Source of the DNA: Planctomycetota bacterium
Lineage (GTDB): Bacteria > Planctomycetota > Phycisphaerae > Phycisphaerales > SM1A02
Length of the DNA: 64,000 nucleotides
Assembly: GCA_003671025.1 (NCBI GenBank)
Contig: QWPW01000001.1
Span: forward strand, 1 to 64,000
Reading direction: 5' to 3'
Of the stretch, positions 7,871-16,685 are shown piece after piece (the stretch's first letter is position 1; each line of letters begins with the position of its first letter). A program made the translations under genes and the position numbers. Below the pieces are notes generated by a model. That model worked only from the letters and a program-made list of their open reading frames with translations, did not search any database and was not told where the DNA came from.

Positions 7871-9265
7871 TCAGTGCGTTGCAACGAACCCGTAGAGACC
7901 GCGACGTGAGATTTCGCGCCAGACTTCGTCGGCGATCTCGCTCGGTCGCTCGCCGCGCGCGATGGATTCGCGCGCGTGCGTCGAAGAAACTTCGATGGCG
8001 TCGAGTGGAAGCAGCCACGAGGTCGAGTCCGCGAACCCGTTTTCGCGGCCGAATTCCCCAAGAAACGCCATTGCAGCGTCACGCGTCTCGGGTGCACGCA
8101 ACACCACGGCGGGAGTCGCGAGCATCAACAGATCGCGCCATCGATGCCATCGAGTGAGCTCGCGCATCGCATCGCTGCCCACAAGAAATCGCAGCGCGCC
8201 CTTGAGTTCGGGGCATTCATTGAGCAGTTGTTGCACCGTATCGACGGTGTAACTAGGACCCTCACGCGTGAGCTCGAGCGCCGAGAGCCGAATCTCTCCT
8301 GCGCAAGACGCACTGGTGTGCGAAAAATTGGCCGCGCACATTGCCAGTCGCGCCGATGCATCAGCACGCGGAGTGTCACTCTTGAGCGGATTGATCGCCG
8401 TGGGCATCACGATCGCGCACGGCGCATGGAGTGCGAACATCGCTTCTTCGAGCATGGTTGCGTGTCGCGTGTGTGGCGGATCAAACGAACCGCCGTAGAG
8501 CAGCAACGGGTTTTGCGCACTGCATCGGCTCGTCGCGTCGAGACATCCCAGCGCGTCGGCGGTGAACGATGCGTGACGCATCGCACGGCGAGCGTTGCGC
8601 GCGAGTGGCACAAGTTCGAGCGCCAAGCGCGGCCGACGGATGATCGATGCCAGCACGCGAGCGATGCGCGTTTCGCCGCGCGCATCGAGAAAGCCAGCGC
8701 ATTCCGCAGGGAGCGTGTGCGTAGCGTCATCACTCACACCGCGCACAACGGCCCAAGGTAAGCCCGCATCGATGGCGCACTGTGCAAAGGTGAACGACTC
8801 CATGTCGACGAGTTGCGCGCGCGACGCTTCGTGCAATTCACGCTTCTGCGTCACACAGTGCATCACGGTGGGCGACTCAACAATGGTGGATTCTTGTTCG
8901 CTGCTGATCCCGCGCGCGAGCAGCGGAGATCTCAGCGTGCGTCCATCGATGGCGCGCACTTCACGCACAAGATGATCTGAACCGGCGCGGACCTCGCGCG
9001 AAAGCGCACCGCACGTCCCTAGCAATATCACCATCGATGGATCGGTGATGGGCCAACGATGTCGCTGCGCAAATGCGTCGCGAATGTTGTCGGCACCGAC
9101 GCCGGTAGTCATCGAGGGGAGCTTTCCAAAACGGGTAAACGTGTGGCGCTCGAATCCCAGTGGGCACATCACCAACGGCGGCGCGGCCGTGCGCAGCAGC
9201 GTGCCCAACGCCGCGGTTTCCCGCGCAAAGACGTGTGAACTTGAGGTTGAAGTGGGGGATGGCAC
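7871..9265 (-). CDS. Fusion: nucleosidase/phosphorylase-like domain + nicotinate-nucleotide adenylyltransferase (NadD)
   Basis: The 464-aa protein appears to join two enzymes. Residues 1 to about 215 look like the purine-nucleoside phosphorylase/MTA-SAH nucleosidase fold: VILLGTCGALS at about 79-89, VDMES at 153-157 and VSDDA at 177-181, the positions of the nucleoside-binding Met-Glu and catalytic Asp. Residues 254-464 are NadD, which forms deamido-NAD from nicotinate mononucleotide and ATP. Its motifs are GGSFDPPH at 258-265, FLVGSDAM near 360 and SSTHAR at 427-432. The usual HxGH turn reads HTRH here. The start is a GTG with no clear ribosome binding site, so a slightly different start is possible. 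The gene heads the rimO-nagZ-lepA run, 22 bp before rimO. Confidence 0.85.
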   Translation of the reverse strand: MPSPTSTSSSHVFARETAALGTLLRTAAPPLVMCPLGFERHTFTRFGKLPSMTTGVGADNIRDAFAQRHRWPITDPSMVILLGTCGALSREVRAGSDHLVREVRAIDGRTLRSPLLARGISSEQESTIVESPTVMHCVTQKRELHEASRAQLVDMESFTFAQCAIDAGLPWAVVRGVSDDATHTLPAECAGFLDARGETRIARVLASIIRRPRLALELVPLARNARRAMRHASFTADALGCLDATSRCSAQNPLLLYGGSFDPPHTRHATMLEEAMFALHAPCAIVMPTAINPLKSDTPRADASARLAMCAANFSHTSASCAGEIRLSALELTREGPSYTVDTVQQLLNECPELKGALRFLVGSDAMRELTRWHRWRDLLMLATPAVVLRAPETRDAAMAFLGEFGRENGFADSTSWLLPLDAIEVSSTHARESIARGERPSEIADEVWREISRRGLYGFVATH

Positions 9266-9415
9266 GAATGTGAAAGGCAGGGTTTGCGGATGCGTCGAGC
9301 GCTATTTCTCACGTGCGCACCGGCTGGCTTTCATCGACCACCGACGGCGGATCCGACACGACAGTGTGGTGCAAACTCGCTCCGCATGTGCGAGCCAACG
9401 CACACAGGTGATATT

Positions 9416-9424
9416 GCTATCATC
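9416..9424 (+). promoter_or_regulatory. Candidate -10 element of tRNA-Glu(UUC)
   Basis: GCTATCATC, containing TATCAT, lies 21 bp before the tRNA. The identical 9-mer lies before the other tRNA-Glu at 18264-18272. No good -35 box is visible at 17 bp. Confidence 0.4.
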
Positions 9425-9444
9425 TTCGCCCTAAGACTTCGACT

Positions 9445-9519
9445 GGCCCCATCGTCTAGCCTGGTCTAGGACACCTCCTTTTCACGGAGGTAACCAGGGT
9501 TCGAATCCCTGTGGGGTCA
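9445..9519 (+). tRNA. tRNA-Glu, anticodon UUC
   Basis: A 75-nt cloverleaf with acceptor GGCCCCA (9445-9451) pairing with TGGGGTC (9512-9518), including one G-U pair, and discriminator A. The anticodon arm is CCTCC-TTTTCAC-GGAGG with TTC at positions 34-36. The T-arm reads CAGGG-TTCGAAT-CCCTG. CCA is not encoded. It is closely similar to the second tRNA-Glu at 18317. Confidence 0.97.
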
Positions 9520-9923
9520 CTTCGGTGAGAGATGCGGTTGTGCAGGTGTGTGAAACACCTGCGAACTGGCGCGTACGACGCGCCCTTCCGCCGCCGCAAG
9601 AACGGCAAACACCACACATCGCAACATGAGTTCGTCGCCATTGGCGCATGATTGTGCGCGAAGGCTGCCGCTGGGCACGGCGCGAAGTACTTCGCATTAC
9701 CTCGCATCGCAGCGGTGGCGCGCGTTCATCCATTGCGTTCAACCATTGCGTTCAACCAACGTTCGACAAGTCTTTGATCATCGCGTTTGGCTTGTGCTCA
9801 GGCCCGCTCGAGCAACGGTGATCGATGCTCTGCGCGCCTGTGATCGTGCGTGAGACTCCACAACCCGCTTGTTACAAACGCGTGGTCGACGCAGGCAGGA
9901 GGGCGATCTACCTTTCGCCTGCC
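9520..9923. other. Gene-free stretch between tRNA-Glu and the VIT/VWA gene
   Basis: I see no gene here. An 8-bp hairpin (GCAGGTGT...ACACCTGC, 9542-9562) follows the tRNA and may end or process its transcript. CATTGCGTTCAAC occurs twice in tandem near 9731. The only Shine-Dalgarno-like sequence for the next gene (AGGAGGG, 9897-9903) is about 20 nt from its ATG and lies in the loop of a possible GCAGGC/GCCTGC hairpin (9891-9922). Confidence 0.6.
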
Positions 9924-12329
9924 ATGATCCACATTCGCTCCAACATCTCGTGCCTCTCGCGCAAGCTCACGGCGCTCATGCCGCTGTTTTGCGCCGGTTT
10001 ATTGCAGTTTTCCGACTCGACGACCTACGCGCAAGTCGTCGTGCCCACCCCAGTGCCGCCGACGTGGACCACTCAGTTTCCACCGGAAGTCACTCATGTG
10101 ATCGTTCCGCAACACCGCGTGTTGACGTTTCGCCCTGAGTTTGCCCAGGGAGTTGTGCTCAAGGGTGTTGACGCGGCGATCGTGATCAACGGCTCGGTGG
10201 CGCACACCACGCTTGAAGTCACGGTTGAGAATCTCTCGTCGCAGATCGCGGAAGCGGTGGTGCTCGTCCCCGTTCCCGCGCATTGCACGGTGACGCGATT
10301 CTCCTACAGCGCGGCGAGCATCGCCGGCGCGTCACGCAGCGAAGGGGTCGCACGCGTCATGCCCAAAGCCGACGCGCGCGCTCTCTACGACTCCATCGTG
10401 CGCGCCAGTCGCGATCCCGGACTGCTGGAGTTTGCAGGATCCGCACTGCTGCGCTCGAGCGTGTTTCCCATCGCCGCTGGTTCGCAACAACGCATGCGCA
10501 TCGAGTGGGAAGAGCTGTTGCAAACTCACGAGGGACGCATCGATTACATGTTGCCGCGCAGTGAGAGCGTGCGTCAGACGGTGCCGTGGACGGTGCAACT
10601 CACGGTCGTGCAATCGGCACCGATCGCGGCGGTGTATTCGCCCAGTCACGGGCTCGTCGAAGTGCGACGAACCGACGCCGCCACGGAGCGGCAGTACACG
10701 CTCGACGGCTTGTCGCAAGCCGCTCCGGGACCGTTCCTGGTGAGCATTCTCAGCGCAAAACAAGGCGAAACCGTCACTAGCATCGCGGCGTATCCCGATC
10801 CCACCCAAGGCGGCGGATACTTCATGTTGCTCGGTGGGCTCGCGGCGCAAGCAGGTGCGGCCTCGACGCTGACGCGCGAAGTCACTGTCGTGCTTGATCG
10901 CTCGGGAAGTATGGCTGGAGGCAAACTCGATCAAGCGAAAAACGCGGCGCTGCAAGTGATTGAAGGCTTGCAAGACGGCGAGTGGTTCAACGTCATCGAC
11001 TACTCCAACGCGGTGGGATTGTTCGCGCCGGCGCCCGTGCGTCGAAACGCGGAGAGCGTCGCGCAAGTGCGCACGCATCTCGCCTCATTGCATCCCAGCG
11101 GTGGAACCAATATCTCAGATGCGCTCATCGAAGCGTTGCGTCAACCGCACACCGATGCAACGTTGGGCATCGTCCTGTTTCTCACTGATGGACTTCCCAC
11201 GGTGGGTCAAACGTCGGAGCGCGCGATTCGCGAAATTGTCGAGAAGGGAAATCTCCATCAACGGCGCGTGTACACCATCGGCGTCGGCGCTGATGTCAAT
11301 GTTCCACTGCTTGATCGAGTCGCCGACCTCACGCGTGCACGTACGACCTACATCTTGCCTGGTGAAAATGTCGAACTCAAAGTGGCGCAAGTGGCGCAGC
11401 AGTTGCGCGGGCCGATCTTGGCGGATGTTGCGCTGACCGCGCGCCTGCCTTCGGGCGCGGAGGACACGGCACGTATTCGCGATCTCGCACCACGGCGCAT
11501 TCCCGATGTCTTCGCAGGCGAGCAACTGGTCGTGTTCGGCTCATATCTGGGCGAAACACCCACGATTCTCGATGTTTCTGCCCGAAGTCCGACAGGAAAG
11601 GTCGCGGCAAAGATTCCCTTTGATCCGACGCACGCGTCCACGCGTCACGGATATGTCGCGCGACTTTGGGCCACGCGTCGCATCGCTGAGCTCGTGGATG
11701 AAGTGCGTCAGTTCGCGGGTGATCAGCCGAGTCCAGCTCTTGGCAGCAACGTTGCGCTCAATGATCCTCGCGTGAGCGAACTCGTTGATGAGATCGTTCG
11801 GTTGAGTGGGCGCTTTGGTGTACTCACTGAATACACCGCGTTCTTCGCCGATGAAGGCACCAACCTCGGCGATTGGAAAGCGCTCGCAGGCGGTTGCCAA
11901 GATCTCTTGCAATCGCGCGCCGCAGGACAGCGCAGCGGACAGGGCGCAGTGAATCAAGGAATCAACTTCAACGAGATGAAGGGCAAGTCGCAACTCGCGT
12001 ACGACAATCGCTTCGTCGATCAATCGATGCGCGAGACTCGCATCATGAATGTGCAGCAAGTCTCCGATCGTTGCTTCTACAACAACACCGGCACGTGGGT
12101 CGACTCGCAATTGGTCGCGAGCAACGCACAAGCCGCAGCACCCGCGATCAAACCCGAATCGATTCACATCGATGAGACCATCGAGTTCGGCAGCGATCGT
12201 CATCTCGAACTCGTCAATGAACTCGCGCAAGAGGGTCGTCAGTCGATGCTCTCACTCCTAGGCGACACCATCATTCGTCATCACTCCAAGAACATCTTGT
12301 TGCGCAATCCACAAACCCCAGGATGCTGA
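9924..12329 (+). CDS. Secreted VIT- and von Willebrand A-domain protein
   Basis: The 801-aa product has an N-terminal signal peptide (hydrophobic 15-30, likely cleavage after TTYA near residue 36). A VIT (inter-alpha-trypsin-inhibitor type) domain occupies about 65-200. A VWA domain follows at about 318-500, with the metal-binding MIDAS motif DRSGS at 325-329 and the later SGGTN and TDG elements. The C-terminal third is unlike anything I recognise. VIT/VWA proteins are abundant in planctomycetes and usually act outside the cytoplasm in adhesion or complex assembly, but the partner here is unknown. A second VWA gene follows after 18 bp and a two-component system lies downstream. The frame is open from 9825; the ATG at 9924 gives the signal peptide. 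Confidence 0.85.
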   Translation: MIHIRSNISCLSRKLTALMPLFCAGLLQFSDSTTYAQVVVPTPVPPTWTTQFPPEVTHVIVPQHRVLTFRPEFAQGVVLKGVDAAIVINGSVAHTTLEVTVENLSSQIAEAVVLVPVPAHCTVTRFSYSAASIAGASRSEGVARVMPKADARALYDSIVRASRDPGLLEFAGSALLRSSVFPIAAGSQQRMRIEWEELLQTHEGRIDYMLPRSESVRQTVPWTVQLTVVQSAPIAAVYSPSHGLVEVRRTDAATERQYTLDGLSQAAPGPFLVSILSAKQGETVTSIAAYPDPTQGGGYFMLLGGLAAQAGAASTLTREVTVVLDRSGSMAGGKLDQAKNAALQVIEGLQDGEWFNVIDYSNAVGLFAPAPVRRNAESVAQVRTHLASLHPSGGTNISDALIEALRQPHTDATLGIVLFLTDGLPTVGQTSERAIREIVEKGNLHQRRVYTIGVGADVNVPLLDRVADLTRARTTYILPGENVELKVAQVAQQLRGPILADVALTARLPSGAEDTARIRDLAPRRIPDVFAGEQLVVFGSYLGETPTILDVSARSPTGKVAAKIPFDPTHASTRHGYVARLWATRRIAELVDEVRQFAGDQPSPALGSNVALNDPRVSELVDEIVRLSGRFGVLTEYTAFFADEGTNLGDWKALAGGCQDLLQSRAAGQRSGQGAVNQGINFNEMKGKSQLAYDNRFVDQSMRETRIMNVQQVSDRCFYNNTGTWVDSQLVASNAQAAAPAIKPESIHIDETIEFGSDRHLELVNELAQEGRQSMLSLLGDTIIRHHSKNILLRNPQTPGC

Positions 12330-12347
12330 CTTCAAAGCAGGAATCAC

Positions 12348-13634
12348 ATGAACACCATGCACAACACTCCGGTCATTACCACCGTTTTTACCCTTGTTTC
12401 TACGACTTTTGTCGGCGCCGTCGCGCTCGCGCAGAGCACACCCGTCGCTTCGCCTGCCGCGCCCGCGGTTGCGTCACCGGTCGCGCCGCCAGTTGCAGGA
12501 GTTCCCGTGGCAGAGGCGCGTCCGATGGTGGAGCTCGCGATTTGCCTCGACATCTCGGGCAGCATGGACGGTTTGATCGACAGCGCAAAGGCGCGCTTGT
12601 GGAGCATCGTCAATGACCTCGCCACCGCGAAACCAGTTCCGCGCGTGCGCGTCGCGTTGCTCACGTACGGTTGTGATGCATACGACTCGACGATGGGTTG
12701 GGTCGTGGTGGACTCTGGGCTCACTGAAGATCTCGATCTCATCTCGCAAAAGTTGTTTGCGCTCAAGACCAACGGCGGCACCGAGCTCGTTGGTCGCGTC
12801 GTGAACAAGGCGGCGCAAACACTGGCATGGTCGTCGGACTCCAACGCGTTGCGCATGATCATCGTCGCGGGCAACGAAGCTGCGGATCAAGATTTGGAAG
12901 TGACCTATCAGCAAGCGAGTCGCACCAGCATTGAGCGCGGTGTTCTCGTGAACAGCATTTACTGCGGAGATGCGAATGATTCACTCGCGTCAACGTGGGG
13001 CAATGTCGCGCGTCTCGCGGATGGCCAATTCTTCTGCATCGATCAGAGCATGGGCGCGCTCGTTGCCGAGACTCCCTTTGACAAACAACTCGCCGAACTC
13101 TCGATGTCGATCAACGCGACCTACCTGGCGTGCGGCACGAAGGGGGAGGCGGCGTGGGCCAATCAATCGGCGCAGGATGCCAATGCGCTCGGACTCAGCG
13201 GAGGAGCAGCGGCGCAACGCGCGGCTAGCAAGAGCAGCGCGATCTATGACAACCGCGCGTGGGATCTCGTCGACGGTTGTGCCGCTGGCGAAATGAAACT
13301 CGAAGAGATGAAGGACGAGGATCTGCCCGAATCGATGCGCGGCAAAACGCTGGGCGAAAAGCAGGCGATTCTCGCGACTCAGCAAGGGGAACGCGCGCGG
13401 ATTCAACAAGAGATTCAGGCGCTGCAAGTTCAGCGTGAAGCGTTCCTGACCGACGTCAAGCGCAAGGCCGCAACCACCCAGGGCGTATCGCTCGACGATG
13501 CGCTCAAGCAAGCGATTCGCACCCAAGCGACGGCGAAAGGCTTCAAGTTTGAGACTCCTGCGCTTCCCGTTCCAGTCGCGGCGAACACGGCCGCAGCCAC
13601 AACGCAAACTGCGGCGGGGCAATCGAAGAACTGA
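12348..13634 (+). CDS. Secreted VWA-domain protein with coiled C-terminus
   Basis: The 428-aa product has a signal peptide (hydrophobic about 8-27, likely cut after ALA), then an alanine/proline/valine-rich linker (30-58). A VWA domain spans about 60-235 with MIDAS DISGS at 68-72 and a TNGGTE element. A charged, probably coiled segment follows (about 330-370, rich in E, K and Q), and the end is alanine/threonine-rich. The ATG follows AGGA at good spacing, 18 bp after the VIT/VWA gene, so the two are probably one operon. Binding a divalent cation and a protein ligand through the MIDAS is expected for the family; the ligand is unknown. Confidence 0.8.
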   Translation: MNTMHNTPVITTVFTLVSTTFVGAVALAQSTPVASPAAPAVASPVAPPVAGVPVAEARPMVELAICLDISGSMDGLIDSAKARLWSIVNDLATAKPVPRVRVALLTYGCDAYDSTMGWVVVDSGLTEDLDLISQKLFALKTNGGTELVGRVVNKAAQTLAWSSDSNALRMIIVAGNEAADQDLEVTYQQASRTSIERGVLVNSIYCGDANDSLASTWGNVARLADGQFFCIDQSMGALVAETPFDKQLAELSMSINATYLACGTKGEAAWANQSAQDANALGLSGGAAAQRAASKSSAIYDNRAWDLVDGCAAGEMKLEEMKDEDLPESMRGKTLGEKQAILATQQGERARIQQEIQALQVQREAFLTDVKRKAATTQGVSLDDALKQAIRTQATAKGFKFETPALPVPVAANTAAATTQTAAGQSKN

Positions 13635-13657
13635 GATGCGCTCGTTGGGCACAGACG

Positions 13658-13692
13658 CGCTGCTCGCTTGATGATCCATCAAGCGAGCAGCG
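13658..13692 (+). terminator. Hairpin terminator after the VWA genes
   Basis: A perfect 16-bp stem (13658-13673 with 13677-13692) with a 3-nt ATC loop, followed by TGTTGTG. The stem is very strong but the T tract is weak, so RNA 3'-end protection is an alternative role. Confidence 0.65.
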
Positions 13693-13800
13693 TGTTGTGA
13701 TGAAGTAGCGCTGTGCAGCGCAGAGGAACCGAGCGATCATTCATCAATCACAATCATGTCACGCGCGAAGGCGCATCCCTATTGCGTACCATTTTGATTC

Positions 13801-14523
13801 ATGAGCACTAGCAAGCCACGAGTGATGGTTGTGGAAGACGACCCAGCGATCCGCGCGGGTCTCTGTGATGTGCTTCGTTTTGGCGGATACGTTCCACTTT
13901 CATGCGCGCGCGGCGACACCGCGGTCGCGGAGATTCTCGCGTCGCTGCCTGATCTTGTGCTGCTTGATGTGATGCTTCCTGGTGGAGATGGGTTCGCGAT
14001 TTTGCGCGCGGTGCGAACGATTCACGCCAGCATGCCCATCGTGATGGTGACGGCGCGCGGCGATGAGGTTGATCGCATCGATGGACTTGAACATGGCGCC
14101 GATGACTACGTGGTCAAGCCATTCAACGCGCGCGAACTCCTCGCGCGTGTCGGCGCGGTCTTGCGTCGAAGCGCGGAACGCCCCGCGAGTGTGCACACGA
14201 TTACGCTGGGCAACGCGATGGTTGATCTCGCGCGTTGCGAAGCTCGATTCATCGACAGCACAAATGTGAAGTGCGCCACGCTCAGTGCGCGCGAAGCCGA
14301 AGTGCTGCGTGTTCTTGCGTCCAATCGCACGCGCGTGATTTCGCGCGAAGAACTGTTGCGCGTGGTGTGGGCCGTCGATCCGCGCGGCGCCGAGACGCGC
14401 GCCGTCGACATGCAGATGGTGCGCCTGCGCGAATCGTTAGCGGCGGTTGGCCTCGACGCATTAATCGAAACAGTGCGCTCCAAGGGCTATCGATTGGCCG
14501 CGCACGCCGAGGTGCGCCCATGA
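13801..14523 (+). CDS. OmpR/PhoB-family response regulator
   Basis: The 240-aa product has a receiver domain (about 8-120) with acidic pocket E12-D13-D14, phospho-acceptor D56 (LLDVMLPG), T83 and K105 (VVKPF). A winged-helix DNA-binding domain follows (about 135-235), ending in the typical ETVRSKGYRL motif. Its stop overlaps the start of the next gene, a histidine kinase, as ATGA, so the two form a two-component system. No Shine-Dalgarno sequence precedes the ATG, suggesting a very short or absent leader. Targets are unknown; the neighbouring VWA operon and MFS gene are candidates by position only. Confidence 0.93.
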   Translation: MSTSKPRVMVVEDDPAIRAGLCDVLRFGGYVPLSCARGDTAVAEILASLPDLVLLDVMLPGGDGFAILRAVRTIHASMPIVMVTARGDEVDRIDGLEHGADDYVVKPFNARELLARVGAVLRRSAERPASVHTITLGNAMVDLARCEARFIDSTNVKCATLSAREAEVLRVLASNRTRVISREELLRVVWAVDPRGAETRAVDMQMVRLRESLAAVGLDALIETVRSKGYRLAAHAEVRP

Positions 14524-16565
14524 AGCGGCGTCGCGCGTGGTGGGCCGGAGCACTCGCGGTGGCGTGGTTGGCCACGATTGCGGGACTGTGGCTTGTGACC
14601 AGTTCACTGCGCGCGTTGGAAGTGAGTCAGGCGCAGTCGCAGGCGGAATTCGCGCGCGCGCAAGCAATTCGTCTCGCGCTGTGGCGCATGGATGGATGGA
14701 TGACCCCGCGCATTGCCCGTGAATCCGCGCGCAGCGTGAGTGAGTACTCATCGTTCTTCGCGCCGCGCGACACCGTCAATCGACTGCTGCAATCAGTTCC
14801 CCAAGGTGAAGTGTTGCAGCCCAGTCCGTTGCTGTTTGGCTCGCCCGATTGGATCCCGATGCATTTTGAGTGGCGCGCCGACGGCACACTCACCAGCCCA
14901 CAAGTTCCGCAAGGCAATCAACTCGACTTAGCCGAAGGTCAGTACTTCACGCAGGGCGTGCCGGCCGAACGAGCGGAACGATTGCGCCAACTCAAAGCAT
15001 TACTCGAAGCGTCGAAGCAACCGCTCGACCTCTGCGTTGCGCAAGCAGAGGCGTCCAACGAATCGGTGGCCAACGCGTGGAGCACGCCGCGTGAGTTGAT
15101 GTCTCCGCCATCGCTACCAGACGCGAAGTCCTCAAGCAGCGAGCAATCGAACCGGCCAACGAAGGTTCCAACGAAAGGACAAATCAAGGGCATCGTTGAG
15201 GATCAAACTGCGGGCGACGCAAGCGCTGCAAACTCGACGAGTCTAGGCGTTGATGACTACGCCACGCGCGCACGCACCTCCAACGAAGCACAGCAACCCT
15301 CTCAGAAGCAACCTCCCTCGGCGCGTGGCGCGCAACAACAGAGCGCCGCGGCGAAGGCGTCGCAGGGCAAGCGCGAGTCGTTCGCTGGCGGGCTCAATTC
15401 GAAGGATGCTGAAGTGATCAAGGAGACCGCGCCGACGCCGCAGTCGGCGCAAATGCAGGAAAACAAAGGGTTTCTTGAGGATGCGGTGGGACCGCTGGTT
15501 CCAGCGTGGCTCTCGACCGATCCGCCTCAACTCGCGTTCTTGCGCAGTGTGAGTGAGAACGGCGAGCGGCGCGTGCAAGGATTTCTTGTCGATTGGCCGT
15601 TGCTCTGCGCCAGTCTGCTCGCGCAAGTTTCAGATCTCACGATGGACGCGCGATTGGTTCCCGTCCTCGTCGGTAGCGAACACTTTGCGCCTTCGCGTTT
15701 GGCCAGTATTCCCGCAGAGTTGCAAGGAGAGTTCGCGGTGATCCTGCCTGCGGACAGTGGCGCATCGAACACACCTGCGCTGATCTTCGCGTGGGCCGCT
15801 GCACTGATGGCGCTTGCCGCCGCGGTCTTGGCGGCGTGGATGGGAATCTCGTTTGGCGAACGACAAGCGCGCTTCGCTTCCAGCGTGACGCATGAGTTGC
15901 GCACGCCGCTCACCACATTTCAACTCTACGCACAGATGCTGCGCGACGGAATGGTGACCGATGAGGTGCGTCGACAAGAATGTTTGGACACGCTCTGTCG
16001 CGAGTCGGTGCGGCTCTCGCACCTCGTCGAGAATGTGCTCAGCCTCTCGCGACTTGAGCGCGATCCCAACGCGCGTACACGCTCAAGCACGATCAGTGGC
16101 GACGAACTCGAAGCGCTCATCGAGGCGATTGCGCGCGAGCGCGCGGTCGAAGCGGTGCACTCGGTGCACAATCAACTCAACGGCGCGCGGGCGCATATCG
16201 ACACCGAGGCGCTCTCGCAGATCGTGGCCAATCTCATCGAAAACGCCGCGAAATACGGGCGAAATCTCCAGGAGCAGGCGCGTATCGAAATCACGCTGCG
16301 CGCCGACGGAGACTGCCTGATCGTGCGCGTGCGCGATCATGGCTGCGGAATTGCCGCGCGCGATACCGCGGCGATCTGGCGTCCCTACGGCCGTGTGCAG
16401 CGCGAGGGCAACGGTCAGTCTGGTCTTGGATTGGGACTGGCCGTTTCGCGTGCGCTCGCCACGCGCATGGGCGGAACATTGTCCTTACTCGAGAGCCGCA
16501 TCGGTGAGCGCGGAGCGATCTTCGAATTGCGCGTGCCACACGCGATCTTTCGCGCGCCGGAGTGA
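14520..16565 (+). CDS. Membrane sensor histidine kinase with long low-complexity periplasmic region
   Basis: The 681-aa product overlaps the regulator stop by 4 nt. TM1 is about 9-29 and TM2 about 419-441. Between them lies an unusually long extracytoplasmic part whose middle (about 200-320) is rich in S, A, Q, K and T and looks disordered. The cytosolic kinase has the H box with H458 (SSVTHELRTPLTT), the N box (IVANLIENAAKYG, about 568-580), G1 (DHGCGI, 606-611) and G2 (GLGLGLAVS). All catalytic motifs are intact. No recognisable PAS, Cache or HAMP domain is seen, so the signal is unknown. Confidence 0.92.
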   Translation: MKRRRAWWAGALAVAWLATIAGLWLVTSSLRALEVSQAQSQAEFARAQAIRLALWRMDGWMTPRIARESARSVSEYSSFFAPRDTVNRLLQSVPQGEVLQPSPLLFGSPDWIPMHFEWRADGTLTSPQVPQGNQLDLAEGQYFTQGVPAERAERLRQLKALLEASKQPLDLCVAQAEASNESVANAWSTPRELMSPPSLPDAKSSSSEQSNRPTKVPTKGQIKGIVEDQTAGDASAANSTSLGVDDYATRARTSNEAQQPSQKQPPSARGAQQQSAAAKASQGKRESFAGGLNSKDAEVIKETAPTPQSAQMQENKGFLEDAVGPLVPAWLSTDPPQLAFLRSVSENGERRVQGFLVDWPLLCASLLAQVSDLTMDARLVPVLVGSEHFAPSRLASIPAELQGEFAVILPADSGASNTPALIFAWAAALMALAAAVLAAWMGISFGERQARFASSVTHELRTPLTTFQLYAQMLRDGMVTDEVRRQECLDTLCRESVRLSHLVENVLSLSRLERDPNARTRSSTISGDELEALIEAIARERAVEAVHSVHNQLNGARAHIDTEALSQIVANLIENAAKYGRNLQEQARIEITLRADGDCLIVRVRDHGCGIAARDTAAIWRPYGRVQREGNGQSGLGLGLAVSRALATRMGGTLSLLESRIGERGAIFELRVPHAIFRAPE

Positions 16566-16685
16566 GTGCTCCTGCGCCTAAGCGTGAGCCATGCACGCAC
16601 GAGCATGTTTATGCATGGCTCGATTTACGCCGCGTGTCTGGCAGCACGAACTCATCGCGCGGCTGACTGCGTAGAATTTGCGCTC

